From: Salinicola endophyticus
Lineage (GTDB): Bacteria; Pseudomonadota; Gammaproteobacteria; Pseudomonadales; Halomonadaceae
Assembly: GCF_003206575.1 (NCBI RefSeq)
Contig: NZ_PZJO01000006.1
Span: 35,751 to 99,750, forward strand
Direction of reading: 5' to 3'
DNA length: 64,000 bases
A program made the translations under genes and the position numbers. The first letter of the stretch is position 1, and each line of letters starts with the position of its first letter. Below the pieces are notes generated by a model. That model saw only the letters and a list, made by a program, of their open reading frames with translations, searched no databases and was not told where the DNA came from. Below are positions 31,112 through 39,463 of the stretch, piece after piece.

Positions 31112-31162
31112 GGCCGTGTCTCTCCGTCGGCAGGGTATCCGGTGTTCAGCAGTTGGTATGCG

Positions 31163-31193
31163 ACAGTCCGTATTCAACAGTCCGTATTCAACA
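31163..31193. repeat. 14-bp tandem repeat across a GNAT stop codon
   Basis: ACAGTCCGTATTCA occurs twice in direct tandem (31163-31176 and 31177-31190), followed by the first three bases of a third unit. The stop codon of the minus-strand GNAT gene lies in the first unit, and its last residues (NTDC) are encoded by the second. Confidence 0.85.
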
Positions 31194-31644
31194 AATAAGT
31201 GAAGAACGCCTCGTCCCGCTGCCAGCCGAGGTCGTGGTAGCGCGACTGCGCGGTGTGGTTCTCGACCTGGGTCCGCAGCATCAGCTGGGTCACGCCATGG
31301 TCACGGGCAAGCTGGCGTGCCGCGCGCAGCAGATCGCTGCCCATCCCCTGGCCGCGCGCCTCAGGGTCGACGAACAGGTCGTTGAGTATCCAGCGGATCG
31401 CCAGGCTGGTGGTCGAAGGCACCGGGAACAGCTGCACGAAGCCGCGGGCGCGGCCATGGGTATCGCGCGCCAGCAGCAAATGGGCGTCGCCCTTGGCGAA
31501 GCGCTGGGCGAGAAAGGCGCGGGCGCCCTCCAGGTCGCCGGGCTGGCGATAGAAGCGTCGGTAGGCGTCGACCAGGGGCGTCAGCTCGGGGATCTCCGCG
31601 GCGGTGGCGAGATCAATCGAGGTCGAGAAGGCGAACGTTGGCAT
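31174..31644 (-). CDS. GNAT family N-acetyltransferase, first gene of MocR-linked operon
   Basis: A 156-residue acetyltransferase from the ATG at 31644 (GGAG 8 bases upstream); a start at 31686 is possible but lies in the operator region. The core reads IRWILNDLFVDPEARGQGMG with the acetyl-CoA loop ARGQGMGSDLL, then QLMLRTQVENHTAQSRYHDLGWQRDE. This is a compact family member similar in form to diamine or small-molecule acetyltransferases. It is the gene closest to, and divergent from, the MocR-type regulator. A 14-base tandem repeat spans its stop codon. Confidence 0.87.
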   Translation of the reverse strand: MPTFAFSTSIDLATAAEIPELTPLVDAYRRFYRQPGDLEGARAFLAQRFAKGDAHLLLARDTHGRARGFVQLFPVPSTTSLAIRWILNDLFVDPEARGQGMGSDLLRAARQLARDHGVTQLMLRTQVENHTAQSRYHDLGWQRDEAFFTYLLNTDC

Positions 31645-31683
31645 GCTGCGGCTCCGGGCAGTGACTTGAACGGAGTGTGGCGG

Positions 31684-31732
31684 CATAGTGGTTCCTTGGT
31701 AAGAGCCAGTTATGCCCAGAGTGAGGGAACCA
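31684..31732. promoter_or_regulatory. Candidate MocR operator between divergent genes
   Basis: CATAGTGGTTC at 31684-31694 faces GAGCCAGTTATG at 31703-31714, an imperfect inverted repeat. The left arm with its next bases (ATAGTGGTTCCT) resembles the published C. glutamicum PdxR motif core AAAGTGGWTCTA. A second short pair is TGGTTCC (31688-31694) with GGAACCA (31726-31732). The site lies between the GNAT operon and the MocR gene, where autoregulating MocR proteins usually bind. It is a prediction from pattern only. Confidence 0.5.
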
Positions 31733-33265
31733 ATGTCCGCATCCCAGGCGCATCAGCTGTGGATCATCGAAGCGCTCGGCTTGAAGCTCGCCGGGTCTGC
31801 GCCTCACACCGATTCACCCGTCGCGGCACAAGGCGTGTCGTCGCTCTCCTCGCCCACCCTGGGCCAGCGGCTCTACTCGGCGCTGCGCGAGGCGATCCAG
31901 GACGGCGCGCTGGCGCCGGGCAGTCAGTTGCCGGCCTCGCGGCGGCTGGCGGCGGCGTTGGGGGTCGGGCGCAATACGGTGCTGGGGGCGGTGGAGCGTC
32001 TCGTGGCCGAGGGCTTTCTACAGGCGCAACCGGGCTCGGGGGTGTTCGTCGCCGAGTGGCAGTCACCGCCGCCGTTGCCCGCTTGCCGCGAGGTCGAGGC
32101 GCCGCCGCCACTCTCCGCCCGCGGCACCCGCATTCTCGATTTCGACCGCACCCTGAGTGGCCGCCATAGCGCTTTCGCGCCCGGTGTCCCGGCGCTGGAC
32201 CGTTTCCCGCGGGAGCGCTGGCAGCGGCTGCTGCGGCGGCACCAGCAGCGCGCGCCGACGGCGTGGTTCGACTATCAGAGCCAGGGCGGGGTGAGCGCGC
32301 TGCGCGATGCGCTGTGCGACTACCTGCGGCTGTCGCGCTCGGTGCGCTGCCACCCCGGGCAGATCCTGATCACCCAGGGCGCCCAGCAGGGGTTCGAGCT
32401 GGTGGCCAGGCTGCTGGCGGATGTCGGCGATACGCTGTGGATGGAGGAGCCCGGCTATGGCGGGGCGCAATCCTGCTTCGTCTCGGCCGGGCTCGCGCTA
32501 GAACCGGTGCCGGTCGACGCCGAGGGGATGAACGTGGCGGCGCTGCCGGCGCAGACCCCCGCGCCGCGACTGATCTACGTGACACCGTCGCACCAGTACC
32601 CCTGCGGGGTGACGCTGCCGCTGGCCCGGCGCATGGCGCTGCTGGCACTGGCTCGGCGCCACCGGGCCTGGATCATCGAAGACGACTATGACAGCGAGTT
32701 CCGCTACGCCAGTGCGCCGATCGCTTCGCTGCAGGGGCTGATCGAGGCGTCACCGGTGATCTATGTGGGCACCTTCAGCAAGGTGCTCTATCCGGGCATG
32801 CGGCTGGGCTATCTGGTGCTGCCGGAGGCGCTGGTCGAGCCGTTCCGGCGCGCCAACGCGCGGCTGCACCGGGAAGGGCAGTACCTGGTACAGGCGGCAC
32901 TGGCCGACTTCATCCACGAAGGGCACTTCGCGCGCCATGTGGCGCAGATGCGTGAATGCTATCGGCACCGCCAGGCCGCGCTGCGCGAAGCGTTGGCGCC
33001 GGCGGTGGCACGCGGCCTGGTGCTGTCGGCGGGGCAGGCGGGCATGCATCTGGTGGCGCGGCTCGACACCCTCGCCGAGGAGCGCGCCCTGGTCGAGCAG
33101 GCCGCGGCGGCAGACATTCTGCTCTCGCCGCTGTCGCACTATTATCTGCGACCGCCCGTCGAGGCGGGGCTGGTACTCGGCTACGCCGGGGCGACGCCGG
33201 CCGAGATCGCGCGGGCGGGTGGGTGGTTGGCCCAGCGCTGGTTGGCCCTGCGCGGGGAGGCCTGA
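31733..33265 (+). CDS. MocR family regulator (GntR HTH fused to aminotransferase fold)
   Basis: PLP-dependent transcription factor of 510 residues, from the ATG at 31733 with GAGGG 6 bases upstream. The N-terminal GntR winged helix reads LGQRLYSALREAIQDGALAP, GSQLPASRRLAAALGVGRNT and VLGAVERLVAEGFL. The C-terminal domain is a type I aminotransferase fold: ITQGAQQGFELVARLLADVG, IIEDDYDSEFRY (with the PLP-contacting Asp/Tyr) and YVGTFSKVLYPGMRLGYLVLP with the Schiff-base Lys in FSK. It is divergent from a five-gene operon which it likely controls. It is not next to pdx, gab or tau genes, so ligand and role are unknown. Confidence 0.92.
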   Translation: MSASQAHQLWIIEALGLKLAGSAPHTDSPVAAQGVSSLSSPTLGQRLYSALREAIQDGALAPGSQLPASRRLAAALGVGRNTVLGAVERLVAEGFLQAQPGSGVFVAEWQSPPPLPACREVEAPPPLSARGTRILDFDRTLSGRHSAFAPGVPALDRFPRERWQRLLRRHQQRAPTAWFDYQSQGGVSALRDALCDYLRLSRSVRCHPGQILITQGAQQGFELVARLLADVGDTLWMEEPGYGGAQSCFVSAGLALEPVPVDAEGMNVAALPAQTPAPRLIYVTPSHQYPCGVTLPLARRMALLALARRHRAWIIEDDYDSEFRYASAPIASLQGLIEASPVIYVGTFSKVLYPGMRLGYLVLPEALVEPFRRANARLHREGQYLVQAALADFIHEGHFARHVAQMRECYRHRQAALREALAPAVARGLVLSAGQAGMHLVARLDTLAEERALVEQAAAADILLSPLSHYYLRPPVEAGLVLGYAGATPAEIARAGGWLAQRWLALRGEA

Positions 33266-33297
33266 CGCCCCGGCTGCGATGAGGTGCCAACGCCGAT

Positions 33298-34731
33298 TCA
33301 GGCGTCGGCGTCGGCGTCGGCGTCGCCGGCGTCATCCTCGCTCGGGCCCGGGCGGGCACGGGCACCCTTGGCGGAGGTGTCGCGACGCTTCTCGTAATCC
33401 TGCGCCTCCTTGCCCGGCGTCTCGTCGCTCCGTGTCTCCTTGCCTGTCGCGCGGCCTCTTGTCGTGCCAGACGACGCACGCTCGCCGTGGCGTGCATCAT
33501 CCGTCTGGCCCCGTTCACTTTCAGGCTGACGGTCAGGCTGACGGTCACTCTCATGCTCTTGCTCTGTCGCCGACGCCGCGTCGGCGTCGGCGTCGCGGCG
33601 TATGCCGACGCCCTCGGGCAGATAGAGCCGGGAGGCGGGCAGGGCCAGCTCGGCGCCGCGCGCCTCGATGATGTCACGCACCTTGAGCAGGATCTCCTGC
33701 TTGATCTCGTGGAAGCGCTGCCAGTCGGTCTCGCGGGTGAAGGCGTAGAGCATGATCTCCAGCGCGTACTGGCCGAAGGTGGTGAAGTTGACCGTGATCA
33801 GCTCGTTCTGGTCGATTTCGTCGTGGTGCTTGAGCAGCTGGCGGATATCGCCGGTGATCGCCTCGATGGCGCCGGCATCCTGATAGCGCAGACCTACGGT
33901 CTCCCACAGCCTGCGGTTGACCATGCGCGTGGGGGTCTCCACCGAAATCTGGCTGAACCAAGCGTTGGGCACGTAGAGCGGCGGCCCGGCGAATGTGCGA
34001 ATGGTGGTCAGACGCCAGCCGATGTCCTCGACCATGCCTTCGATCTCGCGGTCGGGGGAGCGAATCCAGTCGCCGACCACGAACGGCTTGTCCAGGTGAA
34101 CCACCATGCCGCCGAAGAAGTTGGCCATGACGTCGCGGGCAGCGAAGCCGATCACCAGGCCGCCGAAGCCGCCCATGGCGAGGATGCTCGACATCGACAC
34201 GCCCAGAATCTGCAGCCCGATCAGGATCAGGGTGACGATCAGTACCGCGCCGACGATCTTGGTCAGCGCCGACGCCGAGGTCTGGTCGACCGGCCGCGCG
34301 CGGCAGTTGACCGGCGGGAACACCAGGCGTTGCTCGAGCCGCCGGATCAGGCGGATGCCGCTCCAGGCCAGCAGCAGCAGGGTGATCAGGGCGCCGCTCT
34401 TGAACAGGAAACCGGTGAGCTCGGTCACCCCGAGGTGCGAACCGATCACCCCGGCGCTGATCATCAGCGCGCTGATCCAGATCCACCAGCGCAGTGGCAG
34501 TCGCAGGGCGTGCAGGAAAGGATCGTCCCAGCGCCGCGGCGAGCGCACCAGGCGCTGCTCCAGCCGGCCGAGCACGAAGTAGAGCACCAGGTCGATGACC
34601 GCGGCGAGGATCACGATGGCGGCCGGCAGCAGGATCCATCCGGGCAGGCCGAGCCAGTCGCCCAGCCGCTGCTGCAGGTGCGCCAGGGTCTGTGTCGAGA
34701 GCGTCTGTGTCGCGTCGTCCAGAGTCTTCAT
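33298..34731 (-). CDS. MscS-family mechanosensitive channel with low-complexity tail
   Basis: Inner-membrane channel that would release solutes on hypo-osmotic shock. The 477-residue protein has four to five N-terminal hydrophobic segments, then the pore-lining helix and MscS core: LAMGGFGGLVIGFAARDVM, ANFFGGMVVHLDKPFVVGDWI and the beta-domain VEDIGWRLTTIRTFAGPPL. The order resembles the YnaI/MscM-type subgroup. After about residue 375 comes a roughly 100-residue hydrophilic tail with DADADA blocks, QPDRQPESE repeats and a terminal DAGDADADADA. The repeats in the DNA (GTCGGC units near 33300-33325 and 33582-33600) suggest the tail length can vary. Confidence 0.9.
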   Translation of the reverse strand: MKTLDDATQTLSTQTLAHLQQRLGDWLGLPGWILLPAAIVILAAVIDLVLYFVLGRLEQRLVRSPRRWDDPFLHALRLPLRWWIWISALMISAGVIGSHLGVTELTGFLFKSGALITLLLLAWSGIRLIRRLEQRLVFPPVNCRARPVDQTSASALTKIVGAVLIVTLILIGLQILGVSMSSILAMGGFGGLVIGFAARDVMANFFGGMVVHLDKPFVVGDWIRSPDREIEGMVEDIGWRLTTIRTFAGPPLYVPNAWFSQISVETPTRMVNRRLWETVGLRYQDAGAIEAITGDIRQLLKHHDEIDQNELITVNFTTFGQYALEIMLYAFTRETDWQRFHEIKQEILLKVRDIIEARGAELALPASRLYLPEGVGIRRDADADAASATEQEHESDRQPDRQPESERGQTDDARHGERASSGTTRGRATGKETRSDETPGKEAQDYEKRRDTSAKGARARPGPSEDDAGDADADADA

Positions 34732-34901
34732 CTGCCTGCTGTATCTGCCATCGTGTCTGCCGGCCAGGGCCTCATGGGGCCAGGGCGGGGCGGCGTCGGG
34801 TAACGAGTAAGCAGCCTAGTCGCGCCTTGGCCCGCCTGCCAGCTCGCCATCTGCCGCTGGCAGGGTCGCTGACCGGGCCGTTGGTATGGTCGCGCCTGGG
34901 C

Positions 34902-35408
34902 TCAGGGGTGGCAGCAGCGCTTGGCCTTCTTGCCGCTGCCGCAGGGGCAGGGGGCGTTGCGCTGGGGGCTTGCGCTGGCGGGTGCAGGGTCGATCTCACC
35001 GTCCAGATAGCGCCAGCGCCCCTGGCGGCGGCGGAAGCGCGAGCGCTCGTGAAGCATGGCCTGCTTGGCACCCGGTGCCGGATTCAGCGGACGGTAGTAC
35101 GCCTTGAACGTCACCGTGCCCTGACTGCCGCGGGCGCTGCTCTCGATGATCTCCAGGCCCAGCCAGTCGCAGTCGCGCTGGTCGAGCAGCTCGGGGGTCA
35201 GCGCCTTGTCACGGGTATCCGGGTCCCAGGTGTGATACAGGTGGTATCCCAGGTTGCCGAGTGCAAAGGCTGAGTAACGCGAACGCATCAGTGCCTCGGG
35301 CGTGGCCGGCAGGGTCTCACCGAGATGATGCGGCTGGCAGCAGTCGGCGTAGTTGCGGCCGCTGCCACAGGGGCAGGGCGACGTCGCGGGCGGCGTGGTC
35401 TGGGACAT
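34902..35408 (-). CDS. YchJ family protein with two SEC-C zinc motifs
   Basis: A 168-residue protein from the ATG at 35408, with a SEC-C motif at each end: SPCPCGSGRNYADCCQPHH near the N-terminus and NAPCPCGSGKKAKRCCHP at the C-terminus. Each should bind zinc. The central YchJ-type domain includes LMRSRYSAFALGNLGYHLYH and GTVTFKAYYR. The family is widespread and its function is not established; the NTF2-like middle part suggests ligand binding. It is divergent from the DUF3581 gene. Confidence 0.92.
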   Translation of the reverse strand: MSQTTPPATSPCPCGSGRNYADCCQPHHLGETLPATPEALMRSRYSAFALGNLGYHLYHTWDPDTRDKALTPELLDQRDCDWLGLEIIESSARGSQGTVTFKAYYRPLNPAPGAKQAMLHERSRFRRRQGRWRYLDGEIDPAPASASPQRNAPCPCGSGKKAKRCCHP

Positions 35409-35703
35409 GGCGGCATCCTGGCGGGTTCGATGGGCGAATCGGGGGCCTGTCGAGACGCTGAGCGTCAGAGGTGCCGGGCCCTCGAGGCGCATGCTGCAGG
35501 CCTCCGACAACTTCATTCGCTGCGCCGCCTCCTGCTGCGGAAACGACACGATGTCGCGGTCGCGATGGGAATCTCGACGGACCCTGAGCTATTATTTGTC
35601 GCAAAACGTTAATGCGGCGCTGAACTTGGAGATGGCTTGTGGTAAAAAGCGCGTCTTGATCAATGCTCCGGAGCCAGTCACTCGACTTGCAGGTCGATTG
35701 CCC

Positions 35704-36417
35704 ATGTTTCTCGACGAGTTTCATTCTACCGACGCCGGCCACTTTTGCATCTCTGCGGAGCAGGCCAGCCGGTTCGCCCGCGAAATCGCCGGCGATTACA
35801 ATCCGATCCACGACCCCTGTGCGCGGCGCTTCTGCGTGCCCGGCGATCTGCTGTTCGCACTGGTGCTGTCGCACTACGGGCTGTCGCAGCGGATGACCTT
35901 CCACTTCTGTGGCATGGTCGGCGACCGCGTGCCGCTGCACTTCGTCGAGGATGGTGCCGGCACGGTGAGCGTCGAGGACGCCGCCGGCAAGCAGTACCTG
36001 CGCGTCGAGCGCGAGGGCTGGACGCTGCGCGACCCGGCCACGGTGGAGACGTTTACCCGGCGTTACGTGGCGTTTTCCGGGCGCAACTTCCCGCACTATC
36101 TGAAGCCGCTGCTCGAAGACAAGGGGGTCATGTTCAACCCCCAGCGTCCGCTGGTGATCTACGACAGCATGGGCTTCAGCCTCGAAGATCACGACCCCTG
36201 CGATCTCGATCTCGAATTCGCCGGGGCCGAGCTCGACGTCAAGGGCAAGCGCGGCGAGGCACTGCTGGAGTTTCGCATGCGCTGCCAGGGGCGCGCGGTG
36301 GGTACCGGCTCCAAGAAGCTGGTGATCAGCGGCTTGCAAGCCTACGACGCGGAGAAGATGGAGACCTTCGTCACCAACTTCACCCAGCTCAAGGCCGCCA
36401 ACCCCTGCTCTGCCTGA
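35704..36417 (+). CDS. DUF3581 family protein
   Basis: A 237-residue protein of unknown function conserved in gammaproteobacteria. The start at 35704 gives the expected opening MFLDEFHSTDAGHF. The conserved stretch FAREIAGDYNPIHDPCARRF followed by CVPGDLLFALVLSHYGLSQ resembles the hot-dog/MaoC-like dehydratase signature (GDxNPIH), so an acyl-CoA- or acyl-carrier-related fold is possible. An ATG at 35633 would add residues not typical of the family. The 295-base spacer upstream has TATTAT at about 35590 but no clear -35. Confidence 0.85.
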   Translation: MFLDEFHSTDAGHFCISAEQASRFAREIAGDYNPIHDPCARRFCVPGDLLFALVLSHYGLSQRMTFHFCGMVGDRVPLHFVEDGAGTVSVEDAAGKQYLRVEREGWTLRDPATVETFTRRYVAFSGRNFPHYLKPLLEDKGVMFNPQRPLVIYDSMGFSLEDHDPCDLDLEFAGAELDVKGKRGEALLEFRMRCQGRAVGTGSKKLVISGLQAYDAEKMETFVTNFTQLKAANPCSA

Positions 36418-36560
36418 CGGGTGGGGCCTGCCTGATCTAGGCCGCGTGGCACTGGTCGAGTGAGGCGGCTCGGGCGGTGCAGCGCTGTCCCGAGCCTGTC
36501 GACGTCGGCTGACGCGTGCGCGGCACCGACATCCTCGTCGTCATCGTCTGCGGATGGCCC

Positions 36561-37457
36561 ATGAAACAGCATGTCTCTCCCTTTCAGCTCTTCGTGCTGG
36601 CAATCTCGTTCTACGTACTCGCGGCGCTGTTCGCGAGCGCCTTCCTGCACCTGCCACCGGAGATCGAGCGGCTGATCGGCTACCTCGACTATCTGGTCTG
36701 CGTGGTCTTCTTCATCGATTTCTGTCTGCGCTTCTACCGCGCGCCGAGCAAGTGGCGCTACATGCGCTGGGGCTGGCTCGATCTGCTCTCGTGTATCCCT
36801 GCCGGCTGGTTCCAGGCGGCGCGGCTGGCGCGTGTGGTGCAGGTGCTGCGGGTGCTGCGCGCGCTGCGTTCGATGGAGCTGATCTGGCAGCTGCTGTTTC
36901 GCAACCGCGCCGAAGGTGTGCTTGCCTCCGTCGCCACGGCGACCGTGCTGCTGGTGGTGGTGAGTGCGGTGACGGTGCTGCTGGTCGAGGCCCCCGATCC
37001 GCACAGTCCGATCAATACGGCCGAGGATGCGCTGTGGTGGGCGATCGTTACGGTGACCACCGTGGGCTACGGCGACTACTACCCGGTGACCACCCTAGGG
37101 AGGATCGTCGCTGTCCTGCTGATGGTCTGTGGCGTGGGTCTGTTCGGGAGTTTCGCGGCCTATGTCAGCTCGCTGTTCGTCGAGGATCAGGGGGAGTCAG
37201 AGTCGCGCCAGCACAAGGCCAACCGGCGCATGATGCGCCACATGATCGAACAGGTCAGTGAGCTGCAGACGGAGATCGAGGCGCTGCGCGCCGAGCTGCG
37301 CACGCATCGCCAGGAGCTGGAGACGCATCATGTACCTGTCGAGGCGGCCAGAGAGAGTGCCGGTCCAGCGCACGACGCTCAATCAGCGCAAGATGTTCAA
37401 TCAGCGCAAGATACACCGTCAGGGGAGGATGCGTTCCCGGGGCCGAAACGGCGATGA
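36561..37457 (+). CDS. Voltage-gated potassium channel-like protein
   Basis: Predicted tetrameric six-helix ion channel of 298 residues. S1 spans about residues 7-28 and S2 41-57; S4 carries regularly spaced Arg (RLARVVQVLRVLRALRS, 88-104). S5 is about 120-142, the selectivity filter TTVGYGD is at 166-172 and S6 is about 180-206. A C-terminal coiled-coil-like segment (IEQVSELQTEIEALRAELRT) follows. The last 45 residues are low-complexity and contain an 18-base DNA repeat. It is divergent in role from the MscS-like channel nearby, but both fit life under changing salinity. No RCK domain is present. Confidence 0.92.
   Translation: MKQHVSPFQLFVLAISFYVLAALFASAFLHLPPEIERLIGYLDYLVCVVFFIDFCLRFYRAPSKWRYMRWGWLDLLSCIPAGWFQAARLARVVQVLRVLRALRSMELIWQLLFRNRAEGVLASVATATVLLVVVSAVTVLLVEAPDPHSPINTAEDALWWAIVTVTTVGYGDYYPVTTLGRIVAVLLMVCGVGLFGSFAAYVSSLFVEDQGESESRQHKANRRMMRHMIEQVSELQTEIEALRAELRTHRQELETHHVPVEAARESAGPAHDAQSAQDVQSAQDTPSGEDAFPGPKRR
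37380..37412 (+). repeat. 18-bp tandem repeat in channel C-terminus
   Basis: CAATCAGCGCAAGAT appears at 37380-37394 and again at 37398-37412, an 18-base period that keeps the reading frame. It encodes the repeated AQSAQDV/QSAQDT segment of the channel's disordered tail. Confidence 0.8.
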
Positions 37458-37478
37458 TGTTGGGAGGCGGGCGTTGTG

Positions 37479-37507
37479 TTGCGTGTGAAATATAAGGGTG
37501 CTAATCT
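37479..37507 (+). promoter_or_regulatory. Sigma-70-type promoter of candidate small RNA
   Basis: TTGCGT (37479-37484), a 17-base spacer and TAATCT (37502-37507) give a good sigma-70 arrangement. It starts 22 bases past the channel gene's stop codon. Transcription would begin near 37514 and reach the terminator at 37601-37635 without any open reading frame of useful length. Confidence 0.6.
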
Positions 37508-37513
37508 ATTCCC

Positions 37514-37635
37514 TATCGAATGAAGCACTGATTGCACATTCCTTGGTAGTCGTCGTTCGAGTCGCGTCTGAGACGCATCTCCTAGGTAACACCCCGCCTC
37601 GCCCGCGCATCCCCCCTCTTGCGCGGGCTTTTTTT
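37514..37635 (+). ncRNA. Candidate small regulatory RNA, about 120 nt
   Basis: This interval has a promoter at its front and a strong terminator at its end but no meaningful coding frame; the only ATG (37520) is followed by a stop after three codons. It could fold a hairpin GCGTC-TGA-GACGC (37564-37576), then a C-rich single-stranded stretch (CACCCCGCCTCGCC), then the terminator, whose loop is TCCCCCCTCT. C-rich loops of this kind can pair with Shine-Dalgarno sequences in target mRNAs. I do not recognise a known sRNA family. It might instead be a long 3' untranslated region of the channel gene. Confidence 0.5.
37601..37635 (+). terminator. Intrinsic terminator of the channel/sRNA unit
   Basis: GCCCGCGCA (37601-37609) pairs with TGCGCGGGC (37620-37628) and is followed by seven T. 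The loop is C-rich. It ends any rightward transcript before the converging amidohydrolase gene. Confidence 0.9.
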
Positions 37636-37685
37636 GGTCTGAAGGGTGCCCGCCAGTCTTGAATGGAGCACTTCGGGGCGGCGTA

Positions 37686-38717
37686 TCAGCCGGCGTCGAA
37701 GCCGCTCAGCACATTGACCACATTGACCCCGATCTCCTCCACGGCATAGCCACCTTCGAGCAGGAACACCGTAGGCAGGCCGGTGCGCTTGAGCAGGCCG
37801 CCGTAGTCGCTGAAGTCATCGCTTTCGAGGGTGAACGAGCTGATCGGATCCTGGGCGAAGGTATCGACCCCCAGGGAGACGATCAGCAACTCGGCGCCGA
37901 ACGTCTGGATACGCGCCAGGGCGTCCTCCAGCGCCTGGCGCCAGCGCGGGTAGCCGGTGCCCGGCGGCAGCGGGTAGTTGAGGGTGAAGCCGGCGCCGCG
38001 GCCGCTGCCGGTCTCGTCGGCATAGCCCAGGTAGTAGGGGAACTCCAGCGCCGGATCGCCATGGATCGAGGCGAACAGCACGTCGTCGCGGGTGTAGAAG
38101 ATCTCCTGGGTGCCGTTGCCGTGGTGGAAGTCGACATCGAGGATGGCGACCCGCGCGACACCGCGGTCACGGGCGTGCTGGGCAGCGATCGCTGCATTGT
38201 TGAAGAAGCAGTAGCCGCCGAACTGATCGCGGGCGGCGTGGTGGCCGGGGGGGCGGCACAGTCCGAAGGCGCCGCCGCCGTGGGCGAGCACCTGGTCGGT
38301 GGCGGCCAGCGCGATATCCTTGCTCGCCAGCGCGGCACGGAAGGTGCCGGCGCAGACCGAGGTTTCCGCCGCCAGGGCGTAGTAGCCGAGACGCCCCTCG
38401 AGATTGTCGGGAATACGGTCGCCGCGCAGGGTGCGCGCCGGCCAGATGCTGGGGATCGGCTCTCCGCCGTGGCCTTCGGCCTGCCAGTTGTCCCACAGGT
38501 TCTCCAGGAACTCGACATAATCGGCGTCATGGATCTCGAGCACACCCGCCAGCCCGCGGCGTTCCGGGTCGCGCACCTCGCCAAGGGCCGCGGCGCGAAT
38601 CCGAGCGAGAATGATCTCCACCCGTTCGGGGCACTCGAACGGGGTCACCAACTGGCCGCCGTGGAGTTCGCTGCGGGGATGGCGGAGCTGGGTGTCGGCG
38701 GTATGGAAGGTCAGCAT
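37686..38717 (-). CDS. Histone deacetylase family protein (acetylpolyamine amidohydrolase-like)
   Basis: Zinc hydrolase that probably deacetylates acetylated polyamines or other small amides. The 343-residue protein has the HDAC-fold motifs: FECPERVEII near the start, the His pair in LCRPPGHHAARDQFGGYCFF, and the zinc ligands in ILDVDFHHGNGTQ. A third Asp comes in SLGVDTFAQDPIS and the transition-state Tyr in LLEGGYAVEEIG. The long loop after residue 75 (about LEGRLGYYALAAET) is typical of the bacterial dimeric acetylpolyamine amidohydrolases. It stands alone. Substrate is inferred from fold and loop. Confidence 0.9.
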   Translation of the reverse strand: MLTFHTADTQLRHPRSELHGGQLVTPFECPERVEIILARIRAAALGEVRDPERRGLAGVLEIHDADYVEFLENLWDNWQAEGHGGEPIPSIWPARTLRGDRIPDNLEGRLGYYALAAETSVCAGTFRAALASKDIALAATDQVLAHGGGAFGLCRPPGHHAARDQFGGYCFFNNAAIAAQHARDRGVARVAILDVDFHHGNGTQEIFYTRDDVLFASIHGDPALEFPYYLGYADETGSGRGAGFTLNYPLPPGTGYPRWRQALEDALARIQTFGAELLIVSLGVDTFAQDPISSFTLESDDFSDYGGLLKRTGLPTVFLLEGGYAVEEIGVNVVNVLSGFDAG

Positions 38718-38997
38718 GGGGGCTCCTGTGGACGGATGACGACGCGGCAGATGCCAAAAAAGGGTGCCGGTCGCGGGCGAGCGGCGTGCCCAGCATAACC
38801 TGTGTGGGCTCGGGCGTGCGGGGCGCTGAGGTCACGTCGGCCGCGCGACAAAGCGTCGCTGCCAGCCGCCAGGCGCTGGGCAGGGGCGTGTGAGGGGATT
38901 ACAATCGCGCCCCCAATCGTCAGACAGCACCCGGCGTACACCTGCTGGCTCCCTAGCCCGGTGTCGTGGGGTCGTCGCCATCGCCATGGATCTTGAT

Positions 38998-39339
38998 ATG
39001 AGTGAGTTGCCCCCCTGCCCGCAGTGCGCCTCGACCTACACTTACGCCGACATGAACCTCTATGTCTGCCCCGAGTGTGGTCACGAATGGTCCGGCGAAG
39101 CCGAGGCGGAGAGCGCCGGCGATACCCCCGCGATCGTGGATGCCAATGGTACGCCGCTGGCCGATGGCGACAGCGTCACCGTGATCAAGGACCTCAAGGT
39201 CAAGGGTTCCTCGCTGGTGGTGAAAGTGGGGACCAAGGTCAAGAGTATTCGCCTGGTCGACGGCGACCACGACATCGACTGCAAGATCGATGGCATCGGT
39301 GCCATGAAGCTCAAGTCGGAATTCGTCAAGAAGGCGTGA
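38998..39339 (+). CDS. yjdM: Zinc-ribbon protein YjdM (PhnA)
   Basis: A 113-residue protein strongly matching E. coli YjdM, formerly called PhnA. The N-terminal zinc ribbon reads [10 protein letters not shown] and CPECGHEW; the C-terminal domain has [36 protein letters not shown] and the ending [10 protein letters not shown] start at 38998 to match the family; an ATG at 38986 is also in frame. The name PhnA implied phosphonate use, but that link is not supported for this family and its function is unknown. It is monocistronic. Confidence 0.95.
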   Translation: MSELPPCPQCASTYTYADMNLYVCPECGHEWSGEAEAESAGDTPAIVDANGTPLADGDSVTVIKDLKVKGSSLVVKVGTKVKSIRLVDGDHDIDCKIDGIGAMKLKSEFVKKA

Positions 39340-39463
39340 GACGAGGCCAGTCGCTGCCGCTCGCCGTGATAGGCTGGATACGAAAACGGCCTACGCTCGC
39401 GGACTTTCCGTACCAACCCTAGGGTTGGGGGCGTCGCACCGCTAACGTCTTCAGGAATCTCAG

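Noticed and set aside
33299..33330. CRISPR-like short repeat run
   Set aside because: It is a simple GTCGGC hexamer run coding for Asp-Ala, with no spacers. No CRISPR array was found anywhere in the window.
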